NCBI GenBank assembly: GCA_902809935.1
Contig: LR778134.1
Span: 62,001 to 126,000, forward strand
Length of the DNA stretch: 64,000 nucleotides
From: Ruminococcaceae bacterium BL-4
Lineage (GTDB): Bacteria > Bacillota > Clostridia > Oscillospirales > Acutalibacteraceae
Direction: 5' to 3'
The position numbers and the translations under genes are program-made. Of this stretch, positions 54,964-63,658 are shown in pieces. Position 1 is the stretch's first letter; every line of letters begins with the position of its first letter. The notes under the pieces were generated by a model that was given only the letters and a program-made list of their open reading frames with translations, searched no databases and was not told the origin of the DNA.

Positions 54964-55074
54964 ATGTGGACTTATGAAAAAAGGCTTCAGTATCCGGTAA
55001 AAATCAAGAATCCAAATCCAGCCCTCGCTAAACTAATAGCCACCCAGTACGGTGGTCCTTATTGTAAATTGTGA
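54964..55074 (+). CDS. cotJC: cotJC, 5' segment (interrupted by the element)
   Basis: First 31 codons of the Mn-catalase-like spore coat protein: MWTYEKRLQYPVKIKNPNPA, then LAKLIATQYGG, a clear match to the CotJC N-terminus. After GGT-GG(55051-55055) the sequence leaves cotJC and reads PYCKL and stop. Its continuation resumes at 63678. Joining GG at 55055 to A at 63683 restores YGGPHGELGASLRYLSQ in frame. Confidence 0.93.
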   Translation: MWTYEKRLQYPVKIKNPNPALAKLIATQYGGPYCKL

Positions 55075-55098
55075 TAATTGCTGGCTTATTATTTATAA
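55051..55098. other. Left attachment site (attL-like)
   Basis: Contains GGTGG (55051-55055), shared with 63678-63682. The element-side arm has TTATTG-TAAATTGTGAT. Joined to the right-hand arm it gives a dyad-symmetric attP with ATCACA and TGTGAT equidistant from the central GG. Confidence 0.8.
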
Positions 55099-55151
55099 GA
55101 ATTAAAGAAACAAATCGTCTTTACATATCAAAATCGAATTTAAAGCAATCT

Positions 55152-55660
55152 TTACTTGTTGCGTGTAAAGTAAAAATCGCATAACTTATCACCACGTCCG
55201 ATCGAACCACTGCCCACTGCGATAAAATCGCATTTTATGTAAACAACTATAAAGCGTATCATCGCAGGCACAAAAAGCTGAAGTCAATTCCGGACAGCCA
55301 TTTTGAAGGCAGGCATCATACCAAAAGCACTGATGAATATTAATCTGAAATTCATTCGGGTTGGAAAATAAACATTCGGCCTTCCAGTTATCATGATGCA
55401 AAACGATATAGGAAAATACTGTGCGATAAATTGAGAAGAAATTCGGCAGCTTTTCTAACACTCGGTACCGTTTAATCATTTTGGCACAAACGCGAGTCTG
55501 AAGATAGTCGTTAACCACATCATAAGCCTCTTCTTTTGTCATAGATGCTTGGCAGTACGCGATACAGTGCAATCCTTGGCAAAATCGTTTTAGTAAGCGT
55601 TTTCCTTTGCTGTTTTGTCTTTCCTCTGATTCCTGAAATCAGCTTCTGCAATTCATTTTG
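55152..55660 (-). pseudogene. Broken ATC-hydrolase-like gene
   Basis: Remnant of a protein resembling L-2-amino-thiazoline-4-carboxylic acid hydrolase-like proteins. The main open piece (up to 55572) reads FQINIHQCFWYDACLQNGCP then ELTSAFCACDDTLY and ends abnormally in SGQWFDRTW. A tandem duplication of CCACTGC (55208-55214 and 55215-55221) shifts the frame; removing one copy gives RFYRSGSIGRGDKLCDFYFT, the expected family C-terminus. Upstream the family-like ILPRIALYRVLPS lies in another frame, so a second frameshift is likely. Probably non-functional. Confidence 0.55.
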
Positions 55661-55774
55661 CTGTTAGGAAAAAAGTCTTCACCTTTTTCTTTTCCAAATT
55701 TTTCACACAAATATTCTTTCGTAAAAGCACCCCATTGCAATCTTTTTTAGTAGGATACATGTCCTACTAAAGAG

Positions 55775-57532
55775 TTAATATCCCACTCGGTTTCGGCCTC
55801 CGCTTTTCGCATGATACAAAGCCTCGTCAGCACGGGATAAAAGCTTTTCACTGTTGTCGCCTTCACAAAATGAAGCCACCCCAATACTACAGGTAATATG
55901 CCCAGCCTGTTGGAAGTCTGTTTTTTCAACTGCAGCCCTGATTTTTTCGGCAACCTTTTTGGCATCTTTCATACGAGTATGAGGCAGGATTACCAAAAAT
56001 TCTTCTCCACCCCATCTGCCAACCGTGTCACTCTTACGAACACATGATTTTAAAATGCCCGCCAGCTGCGTAAGAACCAAATCACCAACCAGATGGCCAA
56101 AAGTATCATTTACTTCTTTAAAATGGTCAATATCGAGAATTAAAATTGAGAGGCCAGTATTATAACGTGTACTGATGGAAAATTCATGCTCCAAGACCTC
56201 ATCCAATTTAAGTCTGTTATTAATCTGAGTAAGTTTATCGATGCAGGAAACCCTTTTGAGTTCTTTGTTTGCATCTTCCAACTCTGATGTCACAACACTG
56301 ATAAAATGAACAAGCCTCGTTATAATACGGCTGTGTGTAGTCGAAAACGGATCGTTGCTGATCGGCAGATTTGAGACTTCTTTATAAAGTTTCAACTTAC
56401 GGCGGGACTTTTGTTCTCCTTCACGGACTCCAACGATCACGATCGTTGAGTTTAACAGATTCATTTTGTTATTCCGTTTGATAAATTCACCATATGTATA
56501 AAATCCGGTAGTAGGTGCAATACGATTGAATGTTTGAACTTCAAGATTTGCATCGTCCTGCAATAGAAATCTTCTACTAACGCATGCATACAAAAAAATC
56601 GCATCTGGTTCAAAATCGTACAATTCTTTCCGTATCGATTCCGAATGATTCAAAATCAAGTTAGGCTCACCATAACCAATATGAAACTTATCCCCAGAAT
56701 CAATATCGGCCAAAAAGCCAATGCTGCCATCTTCTGTCACAAAAAACGGAACCCTCGCGATCATTTCGCCGTCTTTCTGTATAAGGATCGGAAATTCAAG
56801 CGCATTCGCAAAAAAATGTTCATCATTTGGAATATTGAGATATCGGTTATAAATTTCAAAAGCACTTTGCTCATCAATTCGGTTCAGCAAATTCCCATCC
56901 GCCTGAGTAATCGTCATTTCTTTGCTGAGCGGTCTCCACCCTAAAAATGTCCTGGTATAAATATAGAGTCTTTTGCTTAAAAAGGCAACGCAAATGACTC
57001 CCTTGCTTATTGCTTGCCGGCCTAAAAATATTATGGAAGCTGCATTCGAATCATAAACACCGGCGCCGCCGCCAAAAGCAGGAAAATCAAATTTTTCTTC
57101 CGACATTCCTCTGAACAGTTTTGAAACACTAATGCTTTGCGGGGTTGCAAATAAAAGTACGCCGGCCACCCCCTCCATACTGTTTATTTCTCCAATCAAG
57201 TTTTTACCGGTCTCAAATTCGGTGCCCATAGGATCGGCAACTACAAAAGTTTTTAAAACGGTTTCATCAAAAAAAGAAAATGATAATACAACGGTTCTGA
57301 CTTTGGGCTGACCATCAATAATTTCACCAACGGTAGTAGAACCGACAATCACTGCTTTCGGAATGTGCTCTCTTATTTCATCCGTAATGCGCCCCATGAC
57401 TTTCCTGTCAGGCAGAGAGGAAAAGACCTGAACTAAAACAGATTTTGCCGTCTGAGAAAAGAGCAGAGTATGGGACTCCAAAAAAGTTCTGAGTTTTGGA
57501 ATGTCTTTAAATAAATATGTTAAACTTTTCAT
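55775..57532 (-). CDS. FIST-GGDEF diguanylate cyclase
   Basis: A 585-aa cytoplasmic signalling protein. FIST N and C sensor domains fill about residues 30-390 (KAVIVGSTTVGEIIDG; FPAFGGGAGVYDSN; DAIFLYACVSRRFL), thought to bind small ligands such as amino acids. A helical linker (about 400-428) leads to a GGDEF domain (about 430-585) with the intact active site GGEEF at 508-512 and an RxxD inhibitory site (RKSD, 499-502) five residues before it. It should make cyclic di-GMP. No transmembrane segment. GGAG precedes the ATG. It is cargo of the cotJC element. Confidence 0.9.
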   Translation of the reverse strand: MKSLTYLFKDIPKLRTFLESHTLLFSQTAKSVLVQVFSSLPDRKVMGRITDEIREHIPKAVIVGSTTVGEIIDGQPKVRTVVLSFSFFDETVLKTFVVADPMGTEFETGKNLIGEINSMEGVAGVLLFATPQSISVSKLFRGMSEEKFDFPAFGGGAGVYDSNAASIIFLGRQAISKGVICVAFLSKRLYIYTRTFLGWRPLSKEMTITQADGNLLNRIDEQSAFEIYNRYLNIPNDEHFFANALEFPILIQKDGEMIARVPFFVTEDGSIGFLADIDSGDKFHIGYGEPNLILNHSESIRKELYDFEPDAIFLYACVSRRFLLQDDANLEVQTFNRIAPTTGFYTYGEFIKRNNKMNLLNSTIVIVGVREGEQKSRRKLKLYKEVSNLPISNDPFSTTHSRIITRLVHFISVVTSELEDANKELKRVSCIDKLTQINNRLKLDEVLEHEFSISTRYNTGLSILILDIDHFKEVNDTFGHLVGDLVLTQLAGILKSCVRKSDTVGRWGGEEFLVILPHTRMKDAKKVAEKIRAAVEKTDFQQAGHITCSIGVASFCEGDNSEKLLSRADEALYHAKSGGRNRVGY

Positions 57533-58098
57533 TTGTAATCATATCTCCAAATATGCAGCATTTCTGAGCCGAATGGTTCTGAGCTTCTTTGGATTTTACA
57601 ACTCAAATCAGGCGTTCGGTTCTCATTCAAATCATTTATTTTGGGATCTTACTTTTTGTTTTCACACGAATTTTTTTAACCATGTTAATCATACCCTTAA
57701 ATTTTATAAAATAAAATATCTTGTAGGAAAGTTGGTCGAGATTCAACATAATTTTAATTATATACTAGAAATATTAACAATAAAACTTTATAGCCATCCT
57801 TGAAGGAAGGAATTCCTCAACAACTAGATAAAACCATGTTTACACTATCGCTCAACAGTCAACTATTTTTCAGTCTATTATTTCTTGCATTGACTTAATT
57901 ACTGCTTTTTAAGTTGGTTTTCGGGGGTATTCATTAAGCCTTTTGCATTAAATTTTCCCTAAATTAACAACTTATTTTGTTTTATTCGCCGATTTCCATA
58001 GATGCAATTTTTTTCGACGTTTTTTTTCGCTCTAATGTCTGATAATAAGAACTGTTCTCAGGGGAAAGTTAACTCCAAATAAAGAAAGGAAGTATAAA
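57533..58098. other. AT-rich intergenic region within the element
   Basis: No convincing gene; one short plus-strand open frame (57501-57803) lacks a ribosome site. It should hold the promoters of the divergent FIST-GGDEF gene and the small gene at 58099, but no consensus pair stands out. Confidence 0.5.
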
Positions 58099-58320
58099 GT
58101 GGTAAAAATCATTGTAGAAAAAAAATTGTTAGAAGAAAAATTAGCACAAGTAAAGGGTGGAGATCTTGTTGAACTTGCCTTTGTTCCATCCCAAGACAAT
58201 CATGGTGATTATTCACCAGCATTTCTGCATCTAGCCGCAATACATAGCGAAGGAATCTATGAGGATTTAGAAAGTATTGACGAATTCGATTTCGACTTAT
58301 GTACGCAGGAAAGCGCATGA
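58099..58320 (+). CDS. Small acidic protein of unknown function in the element
   Basis: A 73-aa protein from a GTG start with AAAGGAAG upstream. It has a basic N-terminal helix (KIIVEKKLLEEKLAQVKGGD) and an acidic C-terminus (EDLESIDEFDFDLC). Followed by its own terminator. No family recognised. Size and location make it one candidate for a recombination directionality factor, which is inference only. Confidence 0.7.
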   Translation: MVKIIVEKKLLEEKLAQVKGGDLVELAFVPSQDNHGDYSPAFLHLAAIHSEGIYEDLESIDEFDFDLCTQESA

Positions 58321-58341
58321 TGTAAATTTTTTAATTCTAAC

Positions 58342-58368
58342 GGCTCTGCTTCGGCGGAGCCTTTTTTT
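58342..58368 (+). terminator. Terminator of the small gene
   Basis: Stem GGCTCTGC with GCGGAGCC, TTCG loop and seven T. Confidence 0.9.
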
Positions 58369-58521
58369 ATTTTCTATAAAAATCAATAAAGATAAAACTA
58401 TATTTTTTCCTTGAATATTATAAAAAATCAGCTTGTACAAATCTATTACAAACGGGTACCGGTCAAATTGTTTTTTGATCGACTTTATTACCCGCCTGCA
58501 AATAATGCTTTTGATATTTGC

Positions 58522-58881
58522 TTATCTGCTAGACTTTCGCAATTCAACGTGCACTTTCTTTTTTTCTTTTAACTTTACGGCTTCCAGTTGCTCATTTAAA
58601 GCGACTGCTTCTGCACGTGCCGTTTCAATACTGATCGCCAGGTCATTAAATTCCTGCGCTAAATTTTCAACGGTCAGATTGTTGATTTTCGGGCAAACAT
58701 CATCATACTGATCGAGTCCAGCTTCCCCATGCGCAACCACAGTAGCCTTGCCGTTCGCTGGATATGTAACATATAAATGATCATATTTTCCAAGCTGACA
58801 AATTTCTTTCATGGAACTTGCTATTCCCTCCAACAGTTCCTCTATTCTTTCTTCATTCGAATTGATCATATTAATTGCCAT
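58522..58881 (-). CDS. Small protein of unknown function in the element
   Basis: A 119-aa soluble protein, largely helical (ERIEELLEGIASSMKEICQL; ENLAQEFNDLAISIETARAE; then AVALNEQLEAVKLKEKKK) with a central strand-rich part (HLYVTYPANGKATVVAHGEA). AAAGGAG precedes the ATG. Second gene of a two-gene operon, 13 bp after the previous one. No family recognised. Confidence 0.7.
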   Translation of the reverse strand: MAINMINSNEERIEELLEGIASSMKEICQLGKYDHLYVTYPANGKATVVAHGEAGLDQYDDVCPKINNLTVENLAQEFNDLAISIETARAEAVALNEQLEAVKLKEKKKVHVELRKSSR

Positions 58882-58894
58882 GTTCTGGCTCCTT

Positions 58895-59176
58895 TCACAT
58901 TTTGTCTAAGATTTCTCCAATGGTATAATTACCATCTTGCAAATCTATATCTCCCCTGGAAGCCCGCTCGTTGATTTCATCCTCAATATTTTTCGCTACC
59001 CTTTTAAAAATCAATTTCTGTTTTTCCTTTGGCATTCTATCGTTTTCAGAAATAATTTCTGTTTTCCAGTTTCCATTTTCTTTATAGAGCTTCATTTTAT
59101 GCTCACTGACCTGGCACGTTTTGCCGTCCTCTATTAAGTTGTTTTGCACTGTCCAAATTTCCGGTTTGCGCGCCAT
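58895..59176 (-). CDS. Small basic protein of unknown function in the element
   Basis: A 93-aa protein: N-terminal strands (EIWTVQNNLIEDGKTCQVSE; HKMKLYKENGNWKTEIIS), then a basic helix (MPKEKQKLIFKRVAKNIEDE) and an acidic end. GAGGTGAGG precedes the ATG. First gene of a pair with the one at 58881. Small and basic, it is another candidate excision factor; no family recognised. Confidence 0.7.
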   Translation of the reverse strand: MARKPEIWTVQNNLIEDGKTCQVSEHKMKLYKENGNWKTEIISENDRMPKEKQKLIFKRVAKNIEDEINERASRGDIDLQDGNYTIGEILDKM

Positions 59177-59301
59177 TTACCTCACCTCATTTCATAATAT
59201 GTTTAGCCGATTGTCCGACTTTCTAACTAATTTCATTCCAGTCGTATCATACATGAGACAATCCAATTAAAAGTGAAAGAAATTTTCCAAAGCGAATACA
59301 A

Positions 59302-59350
59302 AAATATAGAAGGACATAGATCTGTTAATCCATGTCCTTCTATATTTTTT
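59302..59350 (-). terminator. Terminator after the C11 peptidase gene
   Basis: Long stem AATATAGAAGGACAT with ATGTCCTTCTATATT. Confidence 0.85.
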
Positions 59351-59413
59351 ATTTAGTTAACCGACAACAGATCCATAAACGGTAATCTTAGCCGTATAAA
59401 AGAAAGGGTCCTC

Positions 59414-60670
59414 TTATTTTTCTAAACTGTCTGCGGAATTTGGGAGATAAATGTTTGGAAAAAGGTGTTTATCCCATTTCCTTTCGTCAATCAGTTTGCT
59501 GCATATAACATTTATAAGGAATGAGTTCGTATAAGGGTTACATGATTTGATAAGCCCTCGTACCTTTGCTTCTGGAATCAAAAGCGGTGAAAATCCGATA
59601 GTAACCACAAGCGTATAATTTTTTTCTTTTATCTGTGAACACAAAAGCTTTGCCCATGCGTTGTCTCTGGCGAAAGCAAGCCGATAATAAAAAGAAGCCA
59701 GCCCCTGATGGGGAATGTATTGATCTAGAATCCCAATATCTTTACCCGTATTCTGCACTTTCGTTTTTGGACCGATGGTCAAATCAGAAACAATATGTGA
59801 AATTCTTTCTGCTTCATTCCACTCAAATTTGTTTTCTCCTGCTTTTACCGAAAAAAGGCCCGACAGATCTTTTCCCATACACACATTTGAAGAGAGTGCT
59901 CTTCGCGCAAGACTGTCAAATAGTCTTTTTAGTTGTCTCAGACTTTTTGACTGAACGACTCTAGCAACAAGATCGGCTGAAAGTTCAGAGCAAATTTTAT
60001 TCGCAAGCTCTTTGGGACGGCTTCCTATATTGCTTTTTCCCATTACCTTTAGAAGTTCCCGAAAGGAAATTCCTGCTGCATCGGCATTTTGCCTGTACGT
60101 AATAAGCAATTTAACGGCAGAGTCCTCTCGGTATCCAAATTCATAGAGAGTCTCAATATTATTGCAGTAACATGCATCCAGCAGCAGCAGATCAATTACA
60201 TGCTCCCCAGCGTTTGCCGCCATCTCGATAGCGGTTACAAGCTCTGGGATTCCCATAATCGCAGGATATTTTCCACTGTAATCGTTCATCAGGCCTATAT
60301 ATTCACAAGCGTGACCACCCAGAATCAGCATTACATGCTTCGTATTGGTATTCTTAAGCCCCCAGAGGAGAAAATCATATAAACAATTTGGATCCGCCAG
60401 ATTAATATCCCCTAAATCCTCCGGCGGAATTTCTTTATCCGTATTAAATTGATAGCGCCGAACTCCATCCCATATCTCCTGATCCGGTTTAGCGTCAGGT
60501 CTTATGAGCTGTACGGTACTTTGCTTTAGCCGTCCAATTTGGAGAAGGACTTTCGGCTTTCCGTTTATTGCTGCTGCTTTCAATTCACAATACTCAGCTG
60601 CTATTTCCGGCTCCAGTTCCCCATTGCCGTCTAGATAAGCCAATATCGTCCAACCGGGAATTACATTCAT
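59414..60670 (-). CDS. Clostripain-family (C11) cysteine peptidase, cytoplasmic form
   Basis: A 418-aa protein of peptidase family C11 (clan CD, caspase-like fold). The N-terminus WTILAYLDGNGELEPEI is the family signature strand. The catalytic His is in LILGGHACEY (residue 120) and the catalytic Cys in LLLLDACYCNN (residue 167). Unlike secreted clostripains it has no signal peptide and no obvious pro-peptide, so it should act inside the cell. ATG 60670 follows GGAGGG. Substrate unknown; Arg or Lys specificity is usual. Next to an FG-GAP propeller gene. Confidence 0.85.
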   Translation of the reverse strand: MNVIPGWTILAYLDGNGELEPEIAAEYCELKAAAINGKPKVLLQIGRLKQSTVQLIRPDAKPDQEIWDGVRRYQFNTDKEIPPEDLGDINLADPNCLYDFLLWGLKNTNTKHVMLILGGHACEYIGLMNDYSGKYPAIMGIPELVTAIEMAANAGEHVIDLLLLDACYCNNIETLYEFGYREDSAVKLLITYRQNADAAGISFRELLKVMGKSNIGSRPKELANKICSELSADLVARVVQSKSLRQLKRLFDSLARRALSSNVCMGKDLSGLFSVKAGENKFEWNEAERISHIVSDLTIGPKTKVQNTGKDIGILDQYIPHQGLASFYYRLAFARDNAWAKLLCSQIKEKNYTLVVTIGFSPLLIPEAKVRGLIKSCNPYTNSFLINVICSKLIDERKWDKHLFPNIYLPNSADSLEK

Positions 60671-60713
60671 AGGATTTCCCTCCATCTCCTTTATTTTCAA
60701 TCATATTGTATAA

Positions 60714-60761
60714 TTGAACCTCCTAGTTGGTACTTCCGTATATACCAGCCGGGAGGTTCAA
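60714..60761 (-). terminator. Hairpin between the FG-GAP and C11 genes
   Basis: Imperfect long stem: TTGAACCTCC with GGAGGTTCAA, plus inner GTTGGTA with TACCAGC. The T run is weak, so some readthrough into the peptidase gene is possible. Confidence 0.6.
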
Positions 60762-60833
60762 TAAAACATTACGCTGTCCATCATCTATTTATGAACCGTA
60801 AAATTATTAGCAAGGCACTTTTTCTCTATCGTC

Positions 60834-61904
60834 TTATCTATCCAAGAAAGACACACCACGCAATGGTGAGTTTGTGTTGTTAAGCAAAATTGCAACATTG
60901 TTTGAATAGGTATTTGTAACTGCAAGATCTGTTCTGCCATCGTTATTAAAATTACCGGTTACTAATCCCGCAGCGTAAGAACCAACAGCATAAAATTGTT
61001 CTGGTCCAAAAGTACCGTCACCATTTCCGCTCAATATTGCAACATTATTGGAGCCGTTATCTGCAACTGCCAAATCAAACGTTCCATTTTTGTCAAAATC
61101 TGCTGCAATGATTCCCTCAAGATATGAACCGATTAAAATAAAGGATGCCGCTTGAAAAGTGCCATCGCCATTGCCAAGCAGGATTGCCACATTCATAGAG
61201 TCAAAATTTGATACTGCCAAATCACGTTTACCATCGCCGTTAAAGTCAGCCACTGCGATCTCCATAGGACCAGTCCCTACAGAGTAATGCGTAGCCGCTT
61301 GAAAGGTGCCGTCACCATTATTAATCAGAACCGCAACGTTATTGTCCCCACCAACTGCCGCAACCAGATCAACAATTCCATCACCGGTAAAATCAGCGGC
61401 TGCAATTCCATAAGGGGAATTGCCCACGGCATAAGGCACAGGCGACAGAAAGGTCCCATCGCCATTGCCAAACAGCACATTAACGTTTCCGAGCCCTACA
61501 TCGGTTACTGCCAAATCCATTTCATGGTCACCGTTAAAATCGGCAGAAACGATTGATAGAGGATTTGACCCTACTGTTACTGCCGTAGCCGGCAGAAAGG
61601 TTCCATCGCCATTGCCAAGCAAGATTGCAATATCACTGCTATTTGAATCCGCAACAGCCAAATCAATTTTTCCATCGTCGTTAAAATCAGCAGCAGTAAT
61701 CGAGGTGGGATTAATGCCTACACCAAAAAACGAAGCTGCCTGAAAAGTACCATCACCGTTTCCAAGCAACACCGCAATCTCTTCATTACCAATATCTGTG
61801 ATTGCTAAATCAAGATTCCCGTCGCCGTTAAAATCAGCAGCCGTAATCCCATAAGGGGAAGATCCGGCAGGATAAAACACGGCAGGCTGAAAAAATATGC
61901 TCAT
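60834..61904 (-). CDS. Seven-repeat FG-GAP/VCBS beta-propeller protein
   Basis: A 356-aa protein made almost entirely of seven repeats of about 48 aa, each with a calcium-binding-like loop (DFNGDGNLDLA, DFNDDGKIDLA and five variants) and, in six, an NGDGTF turn. Seven repeats predict one closed seven-bladed propeller. There is no signal peptide or membrane segment, which is odd because most FG-GAP proteins are extracellular. AGGGGG precedes the ATG. The DNA repeats too (about 144 bp units). Function unknown; possibly a binding partner for the C11 peptidase next door. Confidence 0.85.
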   Translation of the reverse strand: MSIFFQPAVFYPAGSSPYGITAADFNGDGNLDLAITDIGNEEIAVLLGNGDGTFQAASFFGVGINPTSITAADFNDDGKIDLAVADSNSSDIAILLGNGDGTFLPATAVTVGSNPLSIVSADFNGDHEMDLAVTDVGLGNVNVLFGNGDGTFLSPVPYAVGNSPYGIAAADFTGDGIVDLVAAVGGDNNVAVLINNGDGTFQAATHYSVGTGPMEIAVADFNGDGKRDLAVSNFDSMNVAILLGNGDGTFQAASFILIGSYLEGIIAADFDKNGTFDLAVADNGSNNVAILSGNGDGTFGPEQFYAVGSYAAGLVTGNFNNDGRTDLAVTNTYSNNVAILLNNTNSPLRGVSFLDR

Positions 61905-62215
61905 TAAAAACGCCCCCTAACAATTTTTTACCCACATACATCCATTAGACAAAAACCAACCTCAAAAGGCTGGACTAGATATCACGGTAATCTATCCATC
62001 ATCCGCTATTATGATAATATGTTTTTTTCCTTCAATGTTTCCAAAGCTGTGGCAGTCATATTATTTCACGGTCTGACAGCCACCTTCATTGACCCTAGAA
62101 TAAAATCGCATGTTTAAAGGGAGAAATTTTTTAACTTCAATAATATACTTTAAATAAGCAATAAACGTTCTCATTTCAATATGAAAATGTCGGAAAATGA
62201 TTAGAAGGTGATCCT
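61905..62215. other. Intergenic region upstream of the recombinase
   Basis: No gene. It holds the divergent promoters of the FG-GAP gene and the recombinase. I looked for a SigE- or SigK-type promoter before the recombinase: TCATATT at about 62055-62061 fits a SigE -35, but no CATANNNT follows at the right distance, so none is called. Confidence 0.5.
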
Positions 62216-63658
62216 ATGAAAATTGCTGCAGCTTACATCCGTGTATCAACTGATGACCAGCTGGAATTTTCCCCTGACTCTCAACTTCAAAAAATACTGG
62301 ACTACGCAAAGCATAATGACATGATCGTCCCGACGGAATATGTCTTTCGTGAAAAAGAGGGAATCTCAGGCCGCTCGGCTGCTAAACGTCCGGAATTTCA
62401 GCGCATGATTGCAACCGCTCGAGAAAAAGATTCCAACATTTCTATTATTCTTGTCTGGAAATTTTCCAGATTTGCACGAAATCAAGAGGAATCAATCGTC
62501 TATAAGTCTCTTTTAAAAAAGGAACGCAGCATTTCTGTTATCAGTGTTTCAGAGCCAATTTTAGATAGTGACTTCGGCGGGTTAATTGAGCGCATTATCG
62601 AATGGATGGACGGCTATTATTCTACTCGGCTTTCCGGAGAAGTAATGCGCGGGATGACCGAACGCTTTCAGCGCGGTAAACCAGTATCGGCTGCACCTAT
62701 CGGATATGTAATGCCAAAAGGAACAGGAAAACTTATGATTGATCCCCAAGCCGCTTCAGTTGTGCAATACATTTTCGAGCATTTTTTAGCCGGCGATGGA
62801 TACAAACAGATTGCTCTTAATCTCAATGCGCAAGGTATTAAAACACGCCGCGGCAACTTGTGGGAAAACCGCACCATCCGTTATGTGATACAAAATCCGG
62901 TTTACATCGGAAAAATCCGTTGGAATCCCACCGGAGAAGAGGTAGATTACTATAAAACAAAATCAAAAATTGTAGATGGTGCCCAAAAACCCATTATATC
63001 GAAAAAGCAATGGCAAGCCGCCCAAAATCGGGTAAAAATGATCAGCAATCTGTATGGTCATTACGCACACAGCAGTAAGCCTGCCGGTAATCTATTTTGT
63101 GGACTGATTAAATGCAGTGCATGCGGTGCTACTATGTCCCCGGTCGGCGGCGGAAAAAAAGGCGGGCTGCAGTGTACCAATTACACGCACAGCCGCTGTA
63201 CAGAATCCCACTATATCAGCAATGATAAAATACACAGGATCGTCTTTTCTGAACTCAAATATGAGCTAACTTATGAAACTTTTTCTCTTCAGCGTAAAAA
63301 TATAAAGCCCAATGGATTTGACAATTCTATAATTGAAAGCAAAATCGAGCAGGAGCAGCATAAACTTGATCGTGTTAAGGAGTCCTATGCTGCTGGCATT
63401 GACACTCTGGAGGAATATCAAGAAAATAAGCAGAAAATCACGTCTGAAATTAAGAAGTTAAAAGCAAAACTTTCTGTCAATTCCATTACTGATATCACCA
63501 AAGCCCAATGTAAAGCATTCTGCAAAAAAGCGCTTAAAGGCCTTCAGCAATGCGAATCTTTACCGTCCGATGAAGGGAATCGGATTTTGCGTACTTTTAT
63601 CGATCATATTGTCTTTGATCGAGCGTCTGAATCTGTTCAAATTTTTTATTCCCTTTAA
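62216..63658 (+). CDS. Large serine recombinase
   Basis: A 480-aa site-specific recombinase. The resolvase catalytic domain (about 1-145) has the nucleophile Ser 11 in AYIRVSTDDQ, with LVWKFSRFARN and the REKEGISGRSAAKRPEFQRM region. The recombinase domain (about 160-260) is followed by a zinc ribbon (CGLIKCSACGATMSP ... CTNYTHSRC, about 297-332) and a coiled-coil motif (about 350-420). All key residues are intact. It ends 20 bp before the right junction, as integrase genes usually do. By analogy with SpoIVCA and SprA it should excise the element and rebuild cotJC. Confidence 0.93.
   Translation: MKIAAAYIRVSTDDQLEFSPDSQLQKILDYAKHNDMIVPTEYVFREKEGISGRSAAKRPEFQRMIATAREKDSNISIILVWKFSRFARNQEESIVYKSLLKKERSISVISVSEPILDSDFGGLIERIIEWMDGYYSTRLSGEVMRGMTERFQRGKPVSAAPIGYVMPKGTGKLMIDPQAASVVQYIFEHFLAGDGYKQIALNLNAQGIKTRRGNLWENRTIRYVIQNPVYIGKIRWNPTGEEVDYYKTKSKIVDGAQKPIISKKQWQAAQNRVKMISNLYGHYAHSSKPAGNLFCGLIKCSACGATMSPVGGGKKGGLQCTNYTHSRCTESHYISNDKIHRIVFSELKYELTYETFSLQRKNIKPNGFDNSIIESKIEQEQHKLDRVKESYAAGIDTLEEYQENKQKITSEIKKLKAKLSVNSITDITKAQCKAFCKKALKGLQQCESLPSDEGNRILRTFIDHIVFDRASESVQIFYSL

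Noticed and set aside
54964-55074. cotJC as a simple dead gene
   Set aside because: Frame, junction symmetry and an intact recombinase all argue for a reversible interruption; decay would be expected to damage at least one of these.
60834-61904. CRISPR-like array suggested by regular DNA repeats
   Set aside because: The repeats are in phase with a single open frame, have a unit near 144 bp and encode FG-GAP units. No CRISPR array was seen in the window.
62055-62215. SigE or SigK promoter for the recombinase
   Set aside because: A -35-like TCATATT exists but no matching -10 at proper spacing; the claim of sporulation control rests on gene context only.
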